Counted from the stretch's first letter, positions 24,991 to 35,518 are shown. The stretch is 64,000 bases of DNA from Alphaproteobacteria bacterium (GCA_020632885.1 JACKEQ010000029.1:1-64000); one strand, 5' to 3'. Made by a program: numbers and translations. The notes: generated from the letters alone by a model not told the origin.

Positions 24991-26424
24991 CTACCGCTCC
25001 AGGAAGCTGAACCGCCCATACGGGTGATCCACCTCCACATGCGCCCAGTGCCACGCGCGGATCCGCGGATCCACGAGCATCTCGCGATCGGACACGAACA
25101 GCGGTGACGGGTCGATGGCCCCGAGATCCGGAGCCGGCTTCAGCCCCTCGTCCTGGAACGGGTCGAACGACGGGTCACACGGCCCCAACACCAGGATCTG
25201 TGGCCGCTGGTCCAGCACATAGGCCCCGTCGCCCACCTCGTGCCCGGCATGCTGGAGCGGGTCCCGGTGCCCCTCGGTCGCGATGTGACGGTCGTTGAGC
25301 CCGAGCGTGTCCAGGAACGGCCCATCCGCGTAGTACGCCAGGGCTCCCGCACACGACGCCGCCACCGCCGCCCCCGGTCGCTCGCGGGCCAGCGCGCGTC
25401 CCGCGGCTTCGGCGTAGGCCATCGTCGACCGCAGCTGCGCGGTGGTCGCGAACGCCCCCGCCAGCGGGGAGAGCCCCGACACCAGCAACCCCAGCACCGC
25501 CACCACCGCCGGACGGGCGTGCACGGGCCCCGCCAGCACCGCCAGCGCACAGAGGGGCGCCAGGAGCGGCACCAGGAACCGGTGGTACGCCATGTAGTCC
25601 CCACCCACCACCACGACGTAGGCGCCGAACCCCGTCACGAAGGCGAGCAGCCGCCAGCGTCGCGGGCTCGAGCCGGCGCCCACGACCGCCGCGGCGAGCA
25701 GCACGAGGCCCCCGTGCCGCACGAGGTACTCCGCGACGTACAGCACACCCCGCGCCACGACCGGCCCGCTGAACCCCACCTTCGCGTGGGCCGTGTTGGG
25801 CACCACGTCCCCGTAGTTCGTCCAGCGCCAGAGGGTCGCGAGCCCCACGATCACCGCGATCCCAGCGAGCGGCGCCAGGGCCTCCCGCCAGCGCGCACCC
25901 GGCCAGAGGAGCAGCGCCAGCGCCACGAGCAACAGGCCATCGGGGCGCAGGAGGAACAGGAGGGACCCCACGATCGCGAGCCCGCGACGGTCTGCGAGGG
26001 AGGCCGCCAGCAGGAGCTCCCACGTGCCCCACGCCACGGCGGGTGTCTCGAGCCCCGCGACCGCCCACGGACCGAGGGGCAGGCAGCAGGCGAGCAGGAG
26101 CGCGGCCCACGGACCCGGAGACCCCACGAGCACGCCGCTCGTCGTCGCGACCCGCACGAGGAGCCCGAGCGTGGCGAGCACGCCGAGCAGCACGGCCGCG
26201 CCCTTCTCCAGCCCGACCAGGGCGGCGGGGACGAGCGCCACGGTCCAGAGGAGGTTCGTGATCCCCTCCACCGGCGGGGCCCCGGGGTCGAACACCAACC
26301 CGTACCCGCGGGCCGCATTGCGCGCGTAGCGGAGCGAGATGTACGCGTCCTCGTGGAAGTAGCCGAACAGGACGGCCTGGAGCGCCACGACGGCCACCGC
26401 GAGGGCGAGCAGACGGCGCGTCAC
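24991..26424 (-). CDS. GT-C type membrane glycosyltransferase, ZomB/AftB-like
   Basis: A 477-residue polytopic protein from a GTG that overlaps the acetyltransferase stop (GTGA). The N-terminal segment HEDAYISLRYARNAARGYGL followed by VFDPGAPPVEGITNLLW is the hallmark of the ZomB/terminal arabinofuranosyltransferase-like group: an acidic pair after the first helix and an E-G-T/I-T-N motif. About ten more membrane helices follow and then a periplasmic tail of about 130 residues. Such enzymes transfer sugars from polyprenyl-phosphate donors outside the inner membrane. The substrate cannot be told. It sits inside an otherwise conserved housekeeping block on the opposite strand. Confidence 0.7.
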   Translation of the reverse strand: MTRRLLALAVAVVALQAVLFGYFHEDAYISLRYARNAARGYGLVFDPGAPPVEGITNLLWTVALVPAALVGLEKGAAVLLGVLATLGLLVRVATTSGVLVGSPGPWAALLLACCLPLGPWAVAGLETPAVAWGTWELLLAASLADRRGLAIVGSLLFLLRPDGLLLVALALLLWPGARWREALAPLAGIAVIVGLATLWRWTNYGDVVPNTAHAKVGFSGPVVARGVLYVAEYLVRHGGLVLLAAAVVGAGSSPRRWRLLAFVTGFGAYVVVVGGDYMAYHRFLVPLLAPLCALAVLAGPVHARPAVVAVLGLLVSGLSPLAGAFATTAQLRSTMAYAEAAGRALARERPGAAVAASCAGALAYYADGPFLDTLGLNDRHIATEGHRDPLQHAGHEVGDGAYVLDQRPQILVLGPCDPSFDPFQDEGLKPAPDLGAIDPSPLFVSDREMLVDPRIRAWHWAHVEVDHPYGRFSFLER

Positions 26425-27020
26425 GCAGGGCCCGGCCGGAGCATGACCCACGCCGTGAACCCGCCGAGCACGCCGTTCTGGGCGGCGATCGAGAAGCCCA
26501 TGTGCTCGTAGAGCCGGACGTTGCGGGCGTTGGTGGTCACGGCGAGCACGCCGGTGTCGAGACCGTCCAGCGCCTCGCGCGCCATCCGCAGGCCCCGGCC
26601 ACGACCGAGCTCGGGGTGGACCGCGAGGGACACGGCCTCCACCCAGGGCTCGCTCGGCCGCACGAGGTTCTTGAGCTGGTGGAGCGCGCGGTCGGCCGTG
26701 AGGAGCCGCATCGTCGCCGCCACGCCGAGGGTGCCGGGAGCGCGCAGCAGGCCGTTGCGCAGGTAGCCGAGGGTGCCGAGCTGCAGGTCCGGTGGGGCGG
26801 AGACGAGCACGCCCACGGGGCGCCCGTCGCGCTCGTGCACGTCGATGCGCGCCCCAGCGTCGCGGCGTAGCTTCAGGAGGCGCGGCATCAGGAAGGCGAG
26901 ACCGGCGTCCACGTGCTCGCCGAGCAGGAAGCGGTAGGCGGGGTCGTCGCGGAACGCGAGCGCCATGAGCGCGGCCACGGCCTCGTGGTCGTCCGGATGG
27001 TAGGGGCGCAGGGCGCTCAT
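26421..27020 (-). CDS. GNAT-family N-acetyltransferase
   Basis: A 199-residue protein. MSALRPYHPDDHEAVAALMA is a typical GNAT start, VEAVSLAVHPELGRGRGLRM holds the acetyl-CoA-binding R-x-x-G-x-G pattern (RGRG), and ARNVRLYEHMGF is the C-terminal motif. The substrate is unknown. Coupled by a GTGA overlap to the GT-C gene downstream, and divergent from glyA with about 95 bases between them. Confidence 0.85.
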   Translation of the reverse strand: MSALRPYHPDDHEAVAALMALAFRDDPAYRFLLGEHVDAGLAFLMPRLLKLRRDAGARIDVHERDGRPVGVLVSAPPDLQLGTLGYLRNGLLRAPGTLGVAATMRLLTADRALHQLKNLVRPSEPWVEAVSLAVHPELGRGRGLRMAREALDGLDTGVLAVTTNARNVRLYEHMGFSIAAQNGVLGGFTAWVMLRPGPA

Positions 27021-27117
27021 GGCTCACTCCACCCCGCGGGGTCCCACAAACGGGGCGCGGGGGTTTGGGACTCGCAGGGGAAGAGGATAGCGGTTCGGCG
27101 CCACACCAGGAGCCTCC

Positions 27118-28365
27118 ATGCGCGCCCTCGCCGACGCCGATCCCGCCGTCTACGCCGCCATGCTCGCCGAGCTCACCCGCCAGCGCGAGGACCTCGAGCT
27201 GATCGCGAGCGAGAACTACGTCTCGCCCGCCGTCATGGAGGCCGCCGGCAGCTGGCTCACCAACAAGTACGCGGAGGGCCTCCCCAACCGGCGCTACTAC
27301 GGCGGCTGCGAGCACGTCGACGAGGTCGAGCTGCTCGCCCGCAACCGCGCCAAGGAGCTCTTCGGGTGCGTCGGCGCCAACGTGCAGCCCCACTCCGGCG
27401 CGCAGGCCAACGCTGCCGCCTACCTCACCCTCTGCGAGCCCGGCGACACCATCCTCGGCCTCGACCTCTCGCACGGCGGCCACCTCACCCACGGCTCCCC
27501 CGTGAACAGCTCGGGCCTCATCTACAAGGCCGTGCACTACCAGCTCGATCCCGCCACCGGCCGCCTGGACATGGACCGCGTGCGCGATCTCGCCCGCGAG
27601 CACCGCCCGAAGGTCATCGTCGCCGGCGCCAGCGCCTACCCGCGGATCATCGAGTTCGCGGAGTTCCGGGCCATCGCCGACGAGGTCGGCGCCTACCTGC
27701 TCGCGGACATGGCCCACATCGCGGGCCTCGTGGCGGCTGGGCTCCACCCGAGCCCCATCCCGCACTGCGAGATCGTCACCACCACCACGCACAAGACCCT
27801 CCGGGGTCCGCGAGGCGGGCTCATCATGGCGCAGAAGGACTTCGCGAACGCCATGAACAAGTCGGTGTTCCCGGGCATCCAGGGCGGTCCGCTGATGCAC
27901 GCCATCGCCGCCAAGGCCGTCGCGTTCGGGGAGGCCCTGCAGCCCTCCTTCCGGACGTACAGCGCGGCCGTGGTGGAGAACGCCCGCGTCATGGCGGAGC
28001 GCCTCATGGAGCGCGGGCTCACGCTGGTGTCGGGGGGTACCGACAACCACCTGATGCTCGTCGACCTCGGGGAGACCTGCTCGGGCAAGGACGCCGAGGA
28101 GGCCCTCGGCGCCGCGGGCATCACGGTGAACAAGAACACCGTGCCGGGCGAGAAGCGCAGCCCGTTCGTCACGAGCGGCGTGCGCATCGGCACCCCGGCC
28201 ATGACCACCCGCGGCATGGGCGCTGCCGAGAGCCGCCAGGTGGCCGACTGGATCGCGGACGCCATCGAGCTGCGCGAAGACCCCGACAAGCTCGCGGCCC
28301 TGCGCGGCCGGGTTCGGGAGCTCTGCGGACGTCACCCCATCTACGCCGACATCGCCGAGGGCTGA
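27118..28365 (+). CDS. glyA: Serine hydroxymethyltransferase
   Basis: A 415-residue PLP enzyme converting serine and tetrahydrofolate to glycine and methylene-THF. ELIASENYVSPAV and NKYAEGLPNRRYYGGCE are family signatures, and Lys226 in TTTHKTLRGPRGG is the PLP lysine. ACCAGGAGCC gives a good ribosome-binding site. nrdR begins directly at the next codon after its stop, so the two genes are coupled. Confidence 0.97.
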   Translation: MRALADADPAVYAAMLAELTRQREDLELIASENYVSPAVMEAAGSWLTNKYAEGLPNRRYYGGCEHVDEVELLARNRAKELFGCVGANVQPHSGAQANAAAYLTLCEPGDTILGLDLSHGGHLTHGSPVNSSGLIYKAVHYQLDPATGRLDMDRVRDLAREHRPKVIVAGASAYPRIIEFAEFRAIADEVGAYLLADMAHIAGLVAAGLHPSPIPHCEIVTTTTHKTLRGPRGGLIMAQKDFANAMNKSVFPGIQGGPLMHAIAAKAVAFGEALQPSFRTYSAAVVENARVMAERLMERGLTLVSGGTDNHLMLVDLGETCSGKDAEEALGAAGITVNKNTVPGEKRSPFVTSGVRIGTPAMTTRGMGAAESRQVADWIADAIELREDPDKLAALRGRVRELCGRHPIYADIAEG

Positions 28366-28821
28366 TTGCGCTGTCCCTCCTGCCAGCACGACGACTCCCG
28401 GGTCGTCGACTCCCGCACCACCGGCGACAGCATCCGGCGCCGCCGGCAGTGCGCGTCGTGCGGCGCGCGCTTCACCACCCACGAGCGCCTGGAGCAGCGG
28501 CTGCTCTGGGTGCTGAAGAAGGACGGCCAGCGGGAGCCCTGGAGCCGCGAGAAGGTCCTGCACGGCATCGCGCTCGCGTGCCACAAGCGCCCTGTGGACG
28601 CGATGGGCATGGAGGCGGCCGCGGACCGCGTGGAGGCTGCCCTCGACGGCCTCACCGAGGTGGACTCCCGGCGCATCGGGCGCGAGGTGCAGGAGGTGCT
28701 CCGGCAGCTCGATCCCGTCGCCATGGTGCGGTTCGTGAGCGTCTACCAGGAGTTCGAGAGCCTCGAGCAGTTCGTGGATCTCATCCGGCCCCTCCAGGTG
28801 GCGCCGTGTCCGGAGCCCTGA
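28366..28821 (+). CDS. nrdR: Transcriptional repressor NrdR
   Basis: A 151-residue regulator of ribonucleotide reductase genes. An N-terminal zinc ribbon (MRCPSC, Cys3/Cys6, and CASCG, Cys29/Cys32) is followed by an ATP-cone (WVLKKDGQREPWSREKVL). The start is a TTG placed directly after the glyA stop; no other start fits the zinc ribbon. The end overlaps ribD by 16 bases. The glyA-nrdR-ribD order is common in proteobacteria. Confidence 0.93.
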   Translation: MRCPSCQHDDSRVVDSRTTGDSIRRRRQCASCGARFTTHERLEQRLLWVLKKDGQREPWSREKVLHGIALACHKRPVDAMGMEAAADRVEAALDGLTEVDSRRIGREVQEVLRQLDPVAMVRFVSVYQEFESLEQFVDLIRPLQVAPCPEP

Positions 28822-29885
28822 CGGACGAGATCGGGATGCTCCTCGCCATCCAGGAGGTGGCGGAGGCGCTGGGGACCACGGCCCCGAACCCCACGGTGGG
28901 CGCGGTGGTGATGCGCGACGGCGAGCTCCTCGGGCGGGGGCACACACAGCCCGTGGGCGGTCCGCACGCGGAGGTGATGGCGCTCCGGGACTGCCGTGCC
29001 AACGGGCATGACCCCGCGGGCGCCACGGTCTACGTGACGCTCGAGCCCTGCGGGCACCACGGGCGTACGCCGCCGTGCACCGACGCCCTGCTCGAGGCTC
29101 GCGTGAAGCGGGTGGTGGTGGGGGTGGTGGACCCCACCGAGCCCATGCGCGGCCGTTCGCTCGACCGCCTCCGCGCGGAAGGCGTCGACATCGAGCTCGG
29201 CGTGCTGTCCGACCGCTGCGAGGACACCCTGCGGGGCTGGATCCGTGCGGTCTCCCAGGGCCTCCCGGAGGTGACGCTGAAGGTGGCGACCTCGGCGGAC
29301 GGTGCGGTGGCCACGGCCACCGGAGAGAGCCAGTGGATCACGGGGGAGGAGGCGCGGGCCGCCGGTCGGGCCCTGCGTGCCGAGCACGATGCCATCCTGG
29401 TGGGCATCGGCACCGTGCTGGCCGACGACCCCCGCCTCACCACGCGCATCGCCGGTCGCCGCGACCCCGTGCCCGTCGTCCTGGACACCCGGGGTCGCTT
29501 CCCGCCGGGCTGCGCGCTCGACCGCCCCGAGACCCTCGTGTTCACGGGGCCGGACGCAGACCCGGGTCCCCTCCGGGCCCAGCGGATCGGGGTGCCCTCG
29601 GGGCCAGGCGGCGTCTCGGTGGACGCGGTGCTTCGCGCGCTCGTGGATCGCGGGCTCCACCGCGTGCTGGTGGAGGGAGGTGCTGCGGTGGCCCGCTCGC
29701 TGCTCGACGCCGGCCGGGTGGACACCGTGGTGCAGTTCGTGGCCGGCAAGCTCGTCCCGGGCGGGCGGGGCTGGGTGGGCGGCGCGCCCCTCGGGAGCCT
29801 CGCCGACGCCGTGGAGCTCGAGCTGCTCGACGTCACCCGGGTGGGCGCGGACGCCCGGTTGCGCTGGCGCGCGCGGAGGGACTGA
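28806..29885 (+). CDS. ribD: Bifunctional pyrimidine deaminase/reductase RibD
   Basis: A 359-residue enzyme of the second and third steps of riboflavin synthesis. The deaminase domain has the zinc ligands HAE (His54, Glu56) and PCGHHGRTPPC (Cys82, Cys91). The reductase domain begins with VTLKVATSADGAVAT and has HDAILVGIGTVLADDPRLTT. The GTG at 28806 inside nrdR is chosen; an ATG at 28836 would cut into the conserved first helix. ribE starts one base after its stop. Confidence 0.95.
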   Translation: MSGALTDEIGMLLAIQEVAEALGTTAPNPTVGAVVMRDGELLGRGHTQPVGGPHAEVMALRDCRANGHDPAGATVYVTLEPCGHHGRTPPCTDALLEARVKRVVVGVVDPTEPMRGRSLDRLRAEGVDIELGVLSDRCEDTLRGWIRAVSQGLPEVTLKVATSADGAVATATGESQWITGEEARAAGRALRAEHDAILVGIGTVLADDPRLTTRIAGRRDPVPVVLDTRGRFPPGCALDRPETLVFTGPDADPGPLRAQRIGVPSGPGGVSVDAVLRALVDRGLHRVLVEGGAAVARSLLDAGRVDTVVQFVAGKLVPGGRGWVGGAPLGSLADAVELELLDVTRVGADARLRWRARRD

Positions 29886-29886
29886 G

Positions 29887-30522
29887 ATGTTCACGGGTCT
29901 CGTGGAGGACGTGGGGGAGATCGTGGCCGTCCGGCCCGAGGGCAACGGCGCGCGGCTCACGATCCGCACGGCCCTCCCGCTGGACGAGGTCAGGCTGGGC
30001 GACTCGATCGCGGTGGACGGCGCCTGCCTCACGGCCGAGGCCTTCGAGCCGGGCGCGTTCGTCGTCGTGGCCGGTCGCGAGACGCTCCTCCGCACGACGG
30101 TCGGCGGCTTCCGGGCCGGCCGGGCCGTGCACCTCGAGCGCGCGATGCGCGTGGGCGACCGGCTGGACGGGCACATCGTCCAGGGCCACGTCGACGGGGT
30201 CGGGCGCGTGGTGTCGATGGACCTGCGCGGTGAGTCGTGGGTGCTCTGGGTGGCCCTCGACCCCGCACAGATGCGCTTCGTGGCCGAGAAGGGCTCGGTG
30301 GCCATCGACGGGGTCAGCCTCACGGTGAACGAGGTCGCCTCCGAGCGGTTCCGCGTGAACATCGTGCCCCACACGGCGCGGGTCACCCGACTGGCGGGCT
30401 TCCGACCCGGCCAGACGGTGAACGTGGAGGTGGACGTGCTCGCGAAGTACGTCGCCCGCCTGCTCCAGGCCGACGGTGAGCCCGATCTGCTCACGCGGCT
30501 GAAGCAGAACGGGTTCCGCTGA
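29887..30522 (+). CDS. ribE: Riboflavin synthase alpha chain
   Basis: A 211-residue protein that dismutates two lumazines to riboflavin. It shows the two lumazine-binding repeats: MFTGLVEDVGEIVAV with SIAVDGACLTA in the first half, and GHIVQGHVDGVGRVV with GSVAIDGVSLTVN in the second. Length and start are standard. The gene lies between ribD and the ribB-like gene. Confidence 0.95.
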   Translation: MFTGLVEDVGEIVAVRPEGNGARLTIRTALPLDEVRLGDSIAVDGACLTAEAFEPGAFVVVAGRETLLRTTVGGFRAGRAVHLERAMRVGDRLDGHIVQGHVDGVGRVVSMDLRGESWVLWVALDPAQMRFVAEKGSVAIDGVSLTVNEVASERFRVNIVPHTARVTRLAGFRPGQTVNVEVDVLAKYVARLLQADGEPDLLTRLKQNGFR

Positions 30523-30557
30523 CGCGACGTCGGTTAGGGGTGCGGTCCGGAGGACCC

Positions 30558-31703
<1,146 letters not shown>

Positions 31704-31724
31704 GACGCCGGCTCGGAGGTACAC

Positions 31725-32197
<473 letters not shown>

Positions 32198-32198
<1 letters not shown>

Positions 32199-32656
32199 TG
32201 GGCTCCCGTCGCCAGGCTCGTCAGTACGCGCTCCAGGCGCTCTACACCGCGGACGTCCGCGGCGTGAGCGCGATGGAGGCCCTCAACGCCCTGTGGTCCG
32301 GCCTGATGGACGGTGAGGGCCTGGAGGGGCGCACGCCCGAGTCCGACGAGGTGGAGTTCGCCCAGCGGCTCGTGCTGGGCACCCTGGAGGACCGCGAGGC
32401 CCTCGACGCCCTCGTCGAGCAGTGCTCCACGAACTGGCGGATCCCCCGGATGCCGGTGGTGGACCGGAACATCCTGCGCATGGCGGGCTTCGAGCTGAAG
32501 TCCTGTCCGGACATCCCGGCCACCGTGAGCATCAACGAGGCCGTCGAGCTCGCCAAGCAGTTCGGCACGGCCGACAGTCGCGCGTTCGTCAACGGCATCG
32601 TCGACCGGATGGGTCGGCAGCTCGGGCGACTCGACGACCGCTCCCGCCGCAGCTGA
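32198..32656 (+). CDS. nusB: Transcription antitermination factor NusB
   Basis: A 152-residue helical protein. RRQARQYALQALYTAD is the NusB start, and PVVDRNILRMAGFEL and SINEAVELAKQFGTADSRAF are diagnostic. It acts with NusE in rRNA antitermination. It is the last gene of the riboflavin operon, the common arrangement. Confidence 0.94.
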
Positions 32657-32687
32657 TCCGCGTCTCCGTGGGTGTTAGAGGGGCGCC

Positions 32688-33038
32688 ATGACGCGGCTCA
32701 TGGCGCAGTACTGGTTCGGCGAGGCCCTCCTGGGCCTGGTGTTCGGCAGCATCCTGCTGATGGCCGCACTGCTCGAGCCCACCACGGAGGTGGTGTCGCT
32801 CTTCGGCTGGCAGGTGCCGAGCCTCTGCGCGTTCCGCAACCTCACGGGCATGGGCTGCCCGGGCTGCGGGCTCACGCGCAGCTTCAGCTTCATGGCCCAC
32901 GGCGCGCCCCTCGAGGCCTTCCGCATGAACGCCATGGGCCCGTTCCTCTACCTGGCCTTCGCCACCCAGCCGCCGTTCCGGCTCTACACCATCCTGCGCG
33001 ACCTCCGCGAGCGGTCGCGCGCCCTGGAGGCAGCGTGA
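32688..33038 (+). CDS. DUF2752 small membrane protein
   Basis: A 116-residue protein with two to three membrane helices (ALLGLVFGSILLMAALL, NAMGPFLYLAFAT). The central GMGCPGCGLTRSFSFMAHG is the DUF2752 signature, a CxxC pair of unknown function. Its stop overlaps the GTG of an IscA-like protein (GTGA), and a ferredoxin follows, which hints that the CxxC pair could relate to metal or redox work. That link is inference. Confidence 0.85.
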   Translation: MTRLMAQYWFGEALLGLVFGSILLMAALLEPTTEVVSLFGWQVPSLCAFRNLTGMGCPGCGLTRSFSFMAHGAPLEAFRMNAMGPFLYLAFATQPPFRLYTILRDLRERSRALEAA

Positions 33039-33355
33039 TCACGATCACCGAAGCGGCCGCGCGTCGGATCAACGAGGTCGTCACCGAGCGGGGCGTGGCC
33101 GGGCTCCGGTTCGGCCTCACCGACGGCGGGTGCAGCGGCTACAGCTACATGCTGGACTTCGAGCGGGAGGCCGACGAGGACGACATGGTGTTCGAGCAGG
33201 ACGGCGCGCGCGTCTACGTGCACCCGATGCACCTGCCCTTCCTCCAGGGCTCCGTGATCCGGTTCCTGGACGGCGACTTCCAGACGGGCTTCCAGATCGA
33301 CAACCCGAACGCGAAGCGCGTGTGCGGGTGTGGCGAGTCCTTCGACGTGGACTGA
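33035..33355 (+). CDS. A-type iron-sulfur carrier (IscA/ErpA family)
   Basis: A 106-residue protein from a GTG overlapping the upstream stop. ITEAAARRINEVV, GLTDGGCSGYSYMLDF (Cys33) and RVCGCGESF (Cys97, Cys99) give the complete three-cysteine Fe-S ligand set of A-type carriers. It would deliver clusters to apo-proteins. A [2Fe-2S] ferredoxin begins six bases after its end, so the pair likely works in Fe-S assembly. The exact type (IscA, ErpA, SufA) cannot be set from sequence alone. Confidence 0.93.
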   Translation: MITITEAAARRINEVVTERGVAGLRFGLTDGGCSGYSYMLDFEREADEDDMVFEQDGARVYVHPMHLPFLQGSVIRFLDGDFQTGFQIDNPNAKRVCGCGESFDVD

Positions 33356-33360
33356 GCGAC

Positions 33361-33633
33361 ATGCGCGTGGACATCGAGGGATACCCCACCTTCGAGGCGG
33401 AGGAGGGGAGCACGCTGCTCGAGGCGTGCGAGGCGGCGGGCGTGCCGATGGACTCGGCGTGCGGCGGGTTCGCGGCGTGCAACAGCTGCCGCATCACCGT
33501 GCTGGAGGGCGCCGAGGCGCTCGGCCCGGTGTTGGAGGAGGAGACCTGCTTCCTGGACGCCCCGGATCAGCGCTTGGGGTGCCAGATCCGCCTCCGGGCT
33601 CCACTTCGCTGTCGGCTGGATCCTGGTTGTTGA
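33361..33633 (+). CDS. [2Fe-2S] ferredoxin
   Basis: A 90-residue plant/adrenodoxin-type ferredoxin. Cluster cysteines are C34-x5-C40-x2-C43 (CGGFAACNSC) and Cys74 in RLGCQIR. This matches the Isc-type ferredoxin spacing. The C-terminus ends RLDPGC with two extra cysteines. Third gene of the DUF2752-IscA-like-ferredoxin unit. Confidence 0.9.
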   Translation: MRVDIEGYPTFEAEEGSTLLEACEAAGVPMDSACGGFAACNSCRITVLEGAEALGPVLEEETCFLDAPDQRLGCQIRLRAPLRCRLDPGC

Positions 33634-33656
33634 CGCCCTCCGGGACGGGCGTTAAT
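33633..33656 (+). terminator. Possible weak terminator after the ferredoxin
   Basis: ACGCCC and GGGCGT form a six-base stem with an eight-base loop right after the ferredoxin stop, followed by TAAT. The stem is short and the tail has few T residues, so it may be only partly effective. Confidence 0.3.
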
Positions 33657-33670
33657 CCGCACTGCGGTCA

Positions 33671-33746
33671 GGCCGAGTAGCTCAGTTGGTAGAGCAGGGG
33701 ATTGAAAATCCCCGTGTCGGCGGTTCGATTCCGTCCTCGGCCACCA
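33671..33746 (+). tRNA. tRNA-Phe (GAA)
   Basis: The acceptor GGCCGAG pairs with CTCGGCC, and the D arm is GCTCAGTTGGTAGAGC. The anticodon stem GGGGA/TCCCC with loop TTGAAAA gives anticodon GAA. The T arm contains GTTCGATTC, and discriminator A plus encoded CCA follow. Confidence 0.96.
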
Positions 33747-33775
33747 CACCCCCCCTTCCGGACTCCGGAGGCGAC

Positions 33776-34090
33776 GTGCCCCATCGAAGATGGATGGTGG
33801 CTGTCCTCCTCGCCGGGAACGTCCTCTCCGGTTGCGGCGACGCCTGCGAGCGTCTCTGTCGCGAGACCTCCCTGCGCCTGGCGTCGTGCATCGACGGGTC
33901 CACCACCTGGGCGGACCTCGGCGCGCGCAACCGGGTGGACTTCGTGGACCAGTGCCAGGCGGCCTGGGACCGGACGAGCGCCGAGCTCACGACGTCCGAC
34001 CTCGGGGAGGCCGTCGAGATCTGCGCGGAGGGCCACGACACCCTGGCCACGCTCACCTGCGACGAGATCCGCCTGCTGTATGCGCGTTAG
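33776..34090 (+). CDS. Small Cys-rich lipoprotein
   Basis: A 104-residue protein from the GTG at 33776, which has GGAGG seven bases upstream; starting further upstream would run into tRNA-Phe. MVAVLLAGNVLSGCGDAC holds a lipobox (LSGC). The mature part has six or more cysteines (CERLC, SCIDG, DQCQA, EICAE, TCDEI), probably disulfide-bonded outside the cytoplasm. No family recognised. It precedes an NtrC-type regulator by nine bases and may be part of its signal-sensing unit. Confidence 0.6.
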   Translation: MPHRRWMVAVLLAGNVLSGCGDACERLCRETSLRLASCIDGSTTWADLGARNRVDFVDQCQAAWDRTSAELTTSDLGEAVEICAEGHDTLATLTCDEIRLLYAR

Positions 34091-34099
34091 GACGGCACG

Positions 34100-35518
34100 A
34101 TGAGCGAAGCCACCCCCCGAGGGCGGGTGCTCGTCGTGGACGACGACCGCGGCGTGCGCACCGCGCTGTCCGTCAACCTCACGAAGCACGGCCTCGACGT
34201 CGTGCTCGCGTCGAATCCGGCGGAGGCGCGCGGGCTGCTGGCGGACGGAGCCTTCGACGTCGTGCTCACGGACGTGCGCATGCCCGGCGGGACGGGGCTC
34301 GAGCTCCTGGAGCACGTGAAGGCGCTCGATCCCGACGTGGCCGTCGTGGTGATGACCGGCTTCGGGTCCGTGAACGACGCGGTGAGCGCGCTGAAGGCGG
34401 GCGCGGTCGACTACATCATCAAGCCCATCGAGAAGCGCGAGCTGCTCGTCATCCTCGACAAGGCGCTCGACAACCGGGCGCTGAAGGCGGAGGTCCGGCG
34501 TCTCCGCCGCCAGGTGGACGCCCGCGACAGCTTCGAGCGGCTCATCGGGCAGACGCCCGTGATGCAGAGGCTCTACCGGGAGGTCGAGGCGGTCGCGGAC
34601 ACCGATGCCACCGTGCTGATCGAGGGCCCCACGGGCACCGGCAAGGAGCTCATCTCCCACGCTCTCCACGCGCGGTCGCGACGCGCGGAGGGGCCGTTCG
34701 TGCGGGTGAACTGTGCTGCCATCCCGAGCACGCTCATCGAGAGCGAGCTGTTCGGCCACGAGCGGGGAGCGTTCACGGGTGCCGTCCGGCAGCACATCGG
34801 GAAGTTCGAGCAGGCCCACGGGGGCACCCTGCTCCTCGACGAGATCGGGGAGATCGACCTCCACATGCAGGTCAAGCTCCTCCGCGTGCTCGAGAACGGC
34901 GAGCTCTCCCGGGTGGGCGGTTCGGGCACCCTCTCGGTGGACGTGCGCGTCATCGCGGCCACCAACCGCGACCTCCGCGAGGAGGCCCGCCAGGGCCGGT
35001 TCCGCGAGGACCTCTACTACCGGCTGCGGGTCTTCCACCTCCAGGTGCCCAGCCTGGCCGAGCGGCGCGACGACATCCCTCTCCTGGTCGACCACTTCCT
35101 CGACGAGGCCGCGCGCCGGGCGGACCGTCCGCGGCCCAACGTGAGTCGGGCCGCCATGGACGCCCTCCTGGCACACCCCTGGCCCGGGAACATCCGCGAG
35201 CTCAAGCACACCCTCGAGCGCGCCATGATCCTGTGTCGCGGCGAGACCATCGACCACATCGACTGGCTGGAGGCGCCGCGCGCGACCCCCGCGGCTCCCG
35301 TCGTGCAGCCGGGTGAGCCGATGTCCCTCAAGGACGCGCTGGACGCCACGGAGCGTGCGCTGGTGCTCGAGGCCCTCCAGGCGTGCGACGGCGTGCAGGC
35401 CGAAGCGGCGCGGAGGCTGGGGCTGAGCCGGTCGAACCTCAACTACAGGATCCAGCGTCTCGGGCTTCGCAAGAGAGGGGCCACGTGGACGGATGGGGGG
35501 AGTGGAAGCGCGGATTGA
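34100..35518 (+). CDS. NtrC-family sigma54-dependent response regulator
   Basis: A 472-residue regulator with three domains. The receiver (about 1-125) has VDDD near residue 13, phospho-acceptor Asp58 in LTDVRMPGG, and Lys in KPIEKREL. The AAA+ domain has GPTGTGKE at 176-183 and the sigma54-contacting GAFTGA near 223-228. The Fis-type helix-turn-helix (EAARRLGLSRSNLNYRIQRL) is at the C-terminus. All activation motifs are intact. No histidine kinase gene is next to it in the window, so the partner is elsewhere. It is followed by a D-Ala-D-Ala carboxypeptidase, and the small lipoprotein precedes it. Confidence 0.95.
   Translation: MSEATPRGRVLVVDDDRGVRTALSVNLTKHGLDVVLASNPAEARGLLADGAFDVVLTDVRMPGGTGLELLEHVKALDPDVAVVVMTGFGSVNDAVSALKAGAVDYIIKPIEKRELLVILDKALDNRALKAEVRRLRRQVDARDSFERLIGQTPVMQRLYREVEAVADTDATVLIEGPTGTGKELISHALHARSRRAEGPFVRVNCAAIPSTLIESELFGHERGAFTGAVRQHIGKFEQAHGGTLLLDEIGEIDLHMQVKLLRVLENGELSRVGGSGTLSVDVRVIAATNRDLREEARQGRFREDLYYRLRVFHLQVPSLAERRDDIPLLVDHFLDEAARRADRPRPNVSRAAMDALLAHPWPGNIRELKHTLERAMILCRGETIDHIDWLEAPRATPAAPVVQPGEPMSLKDALDATERALVLEALQACDGVQAEAARRLGLSRSNLNYRIQRLGLRKRGATWTDGGSGSAD

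Noticed and set aside
27021..28806. FMN riboswitch ahead of the riboflavin genes
   Set aside because: ribD starts inside nrdR, nrdR abuts glyA, and the 95-base gap before glyA shows none of the conserved RFN-element blocks I would recognise.
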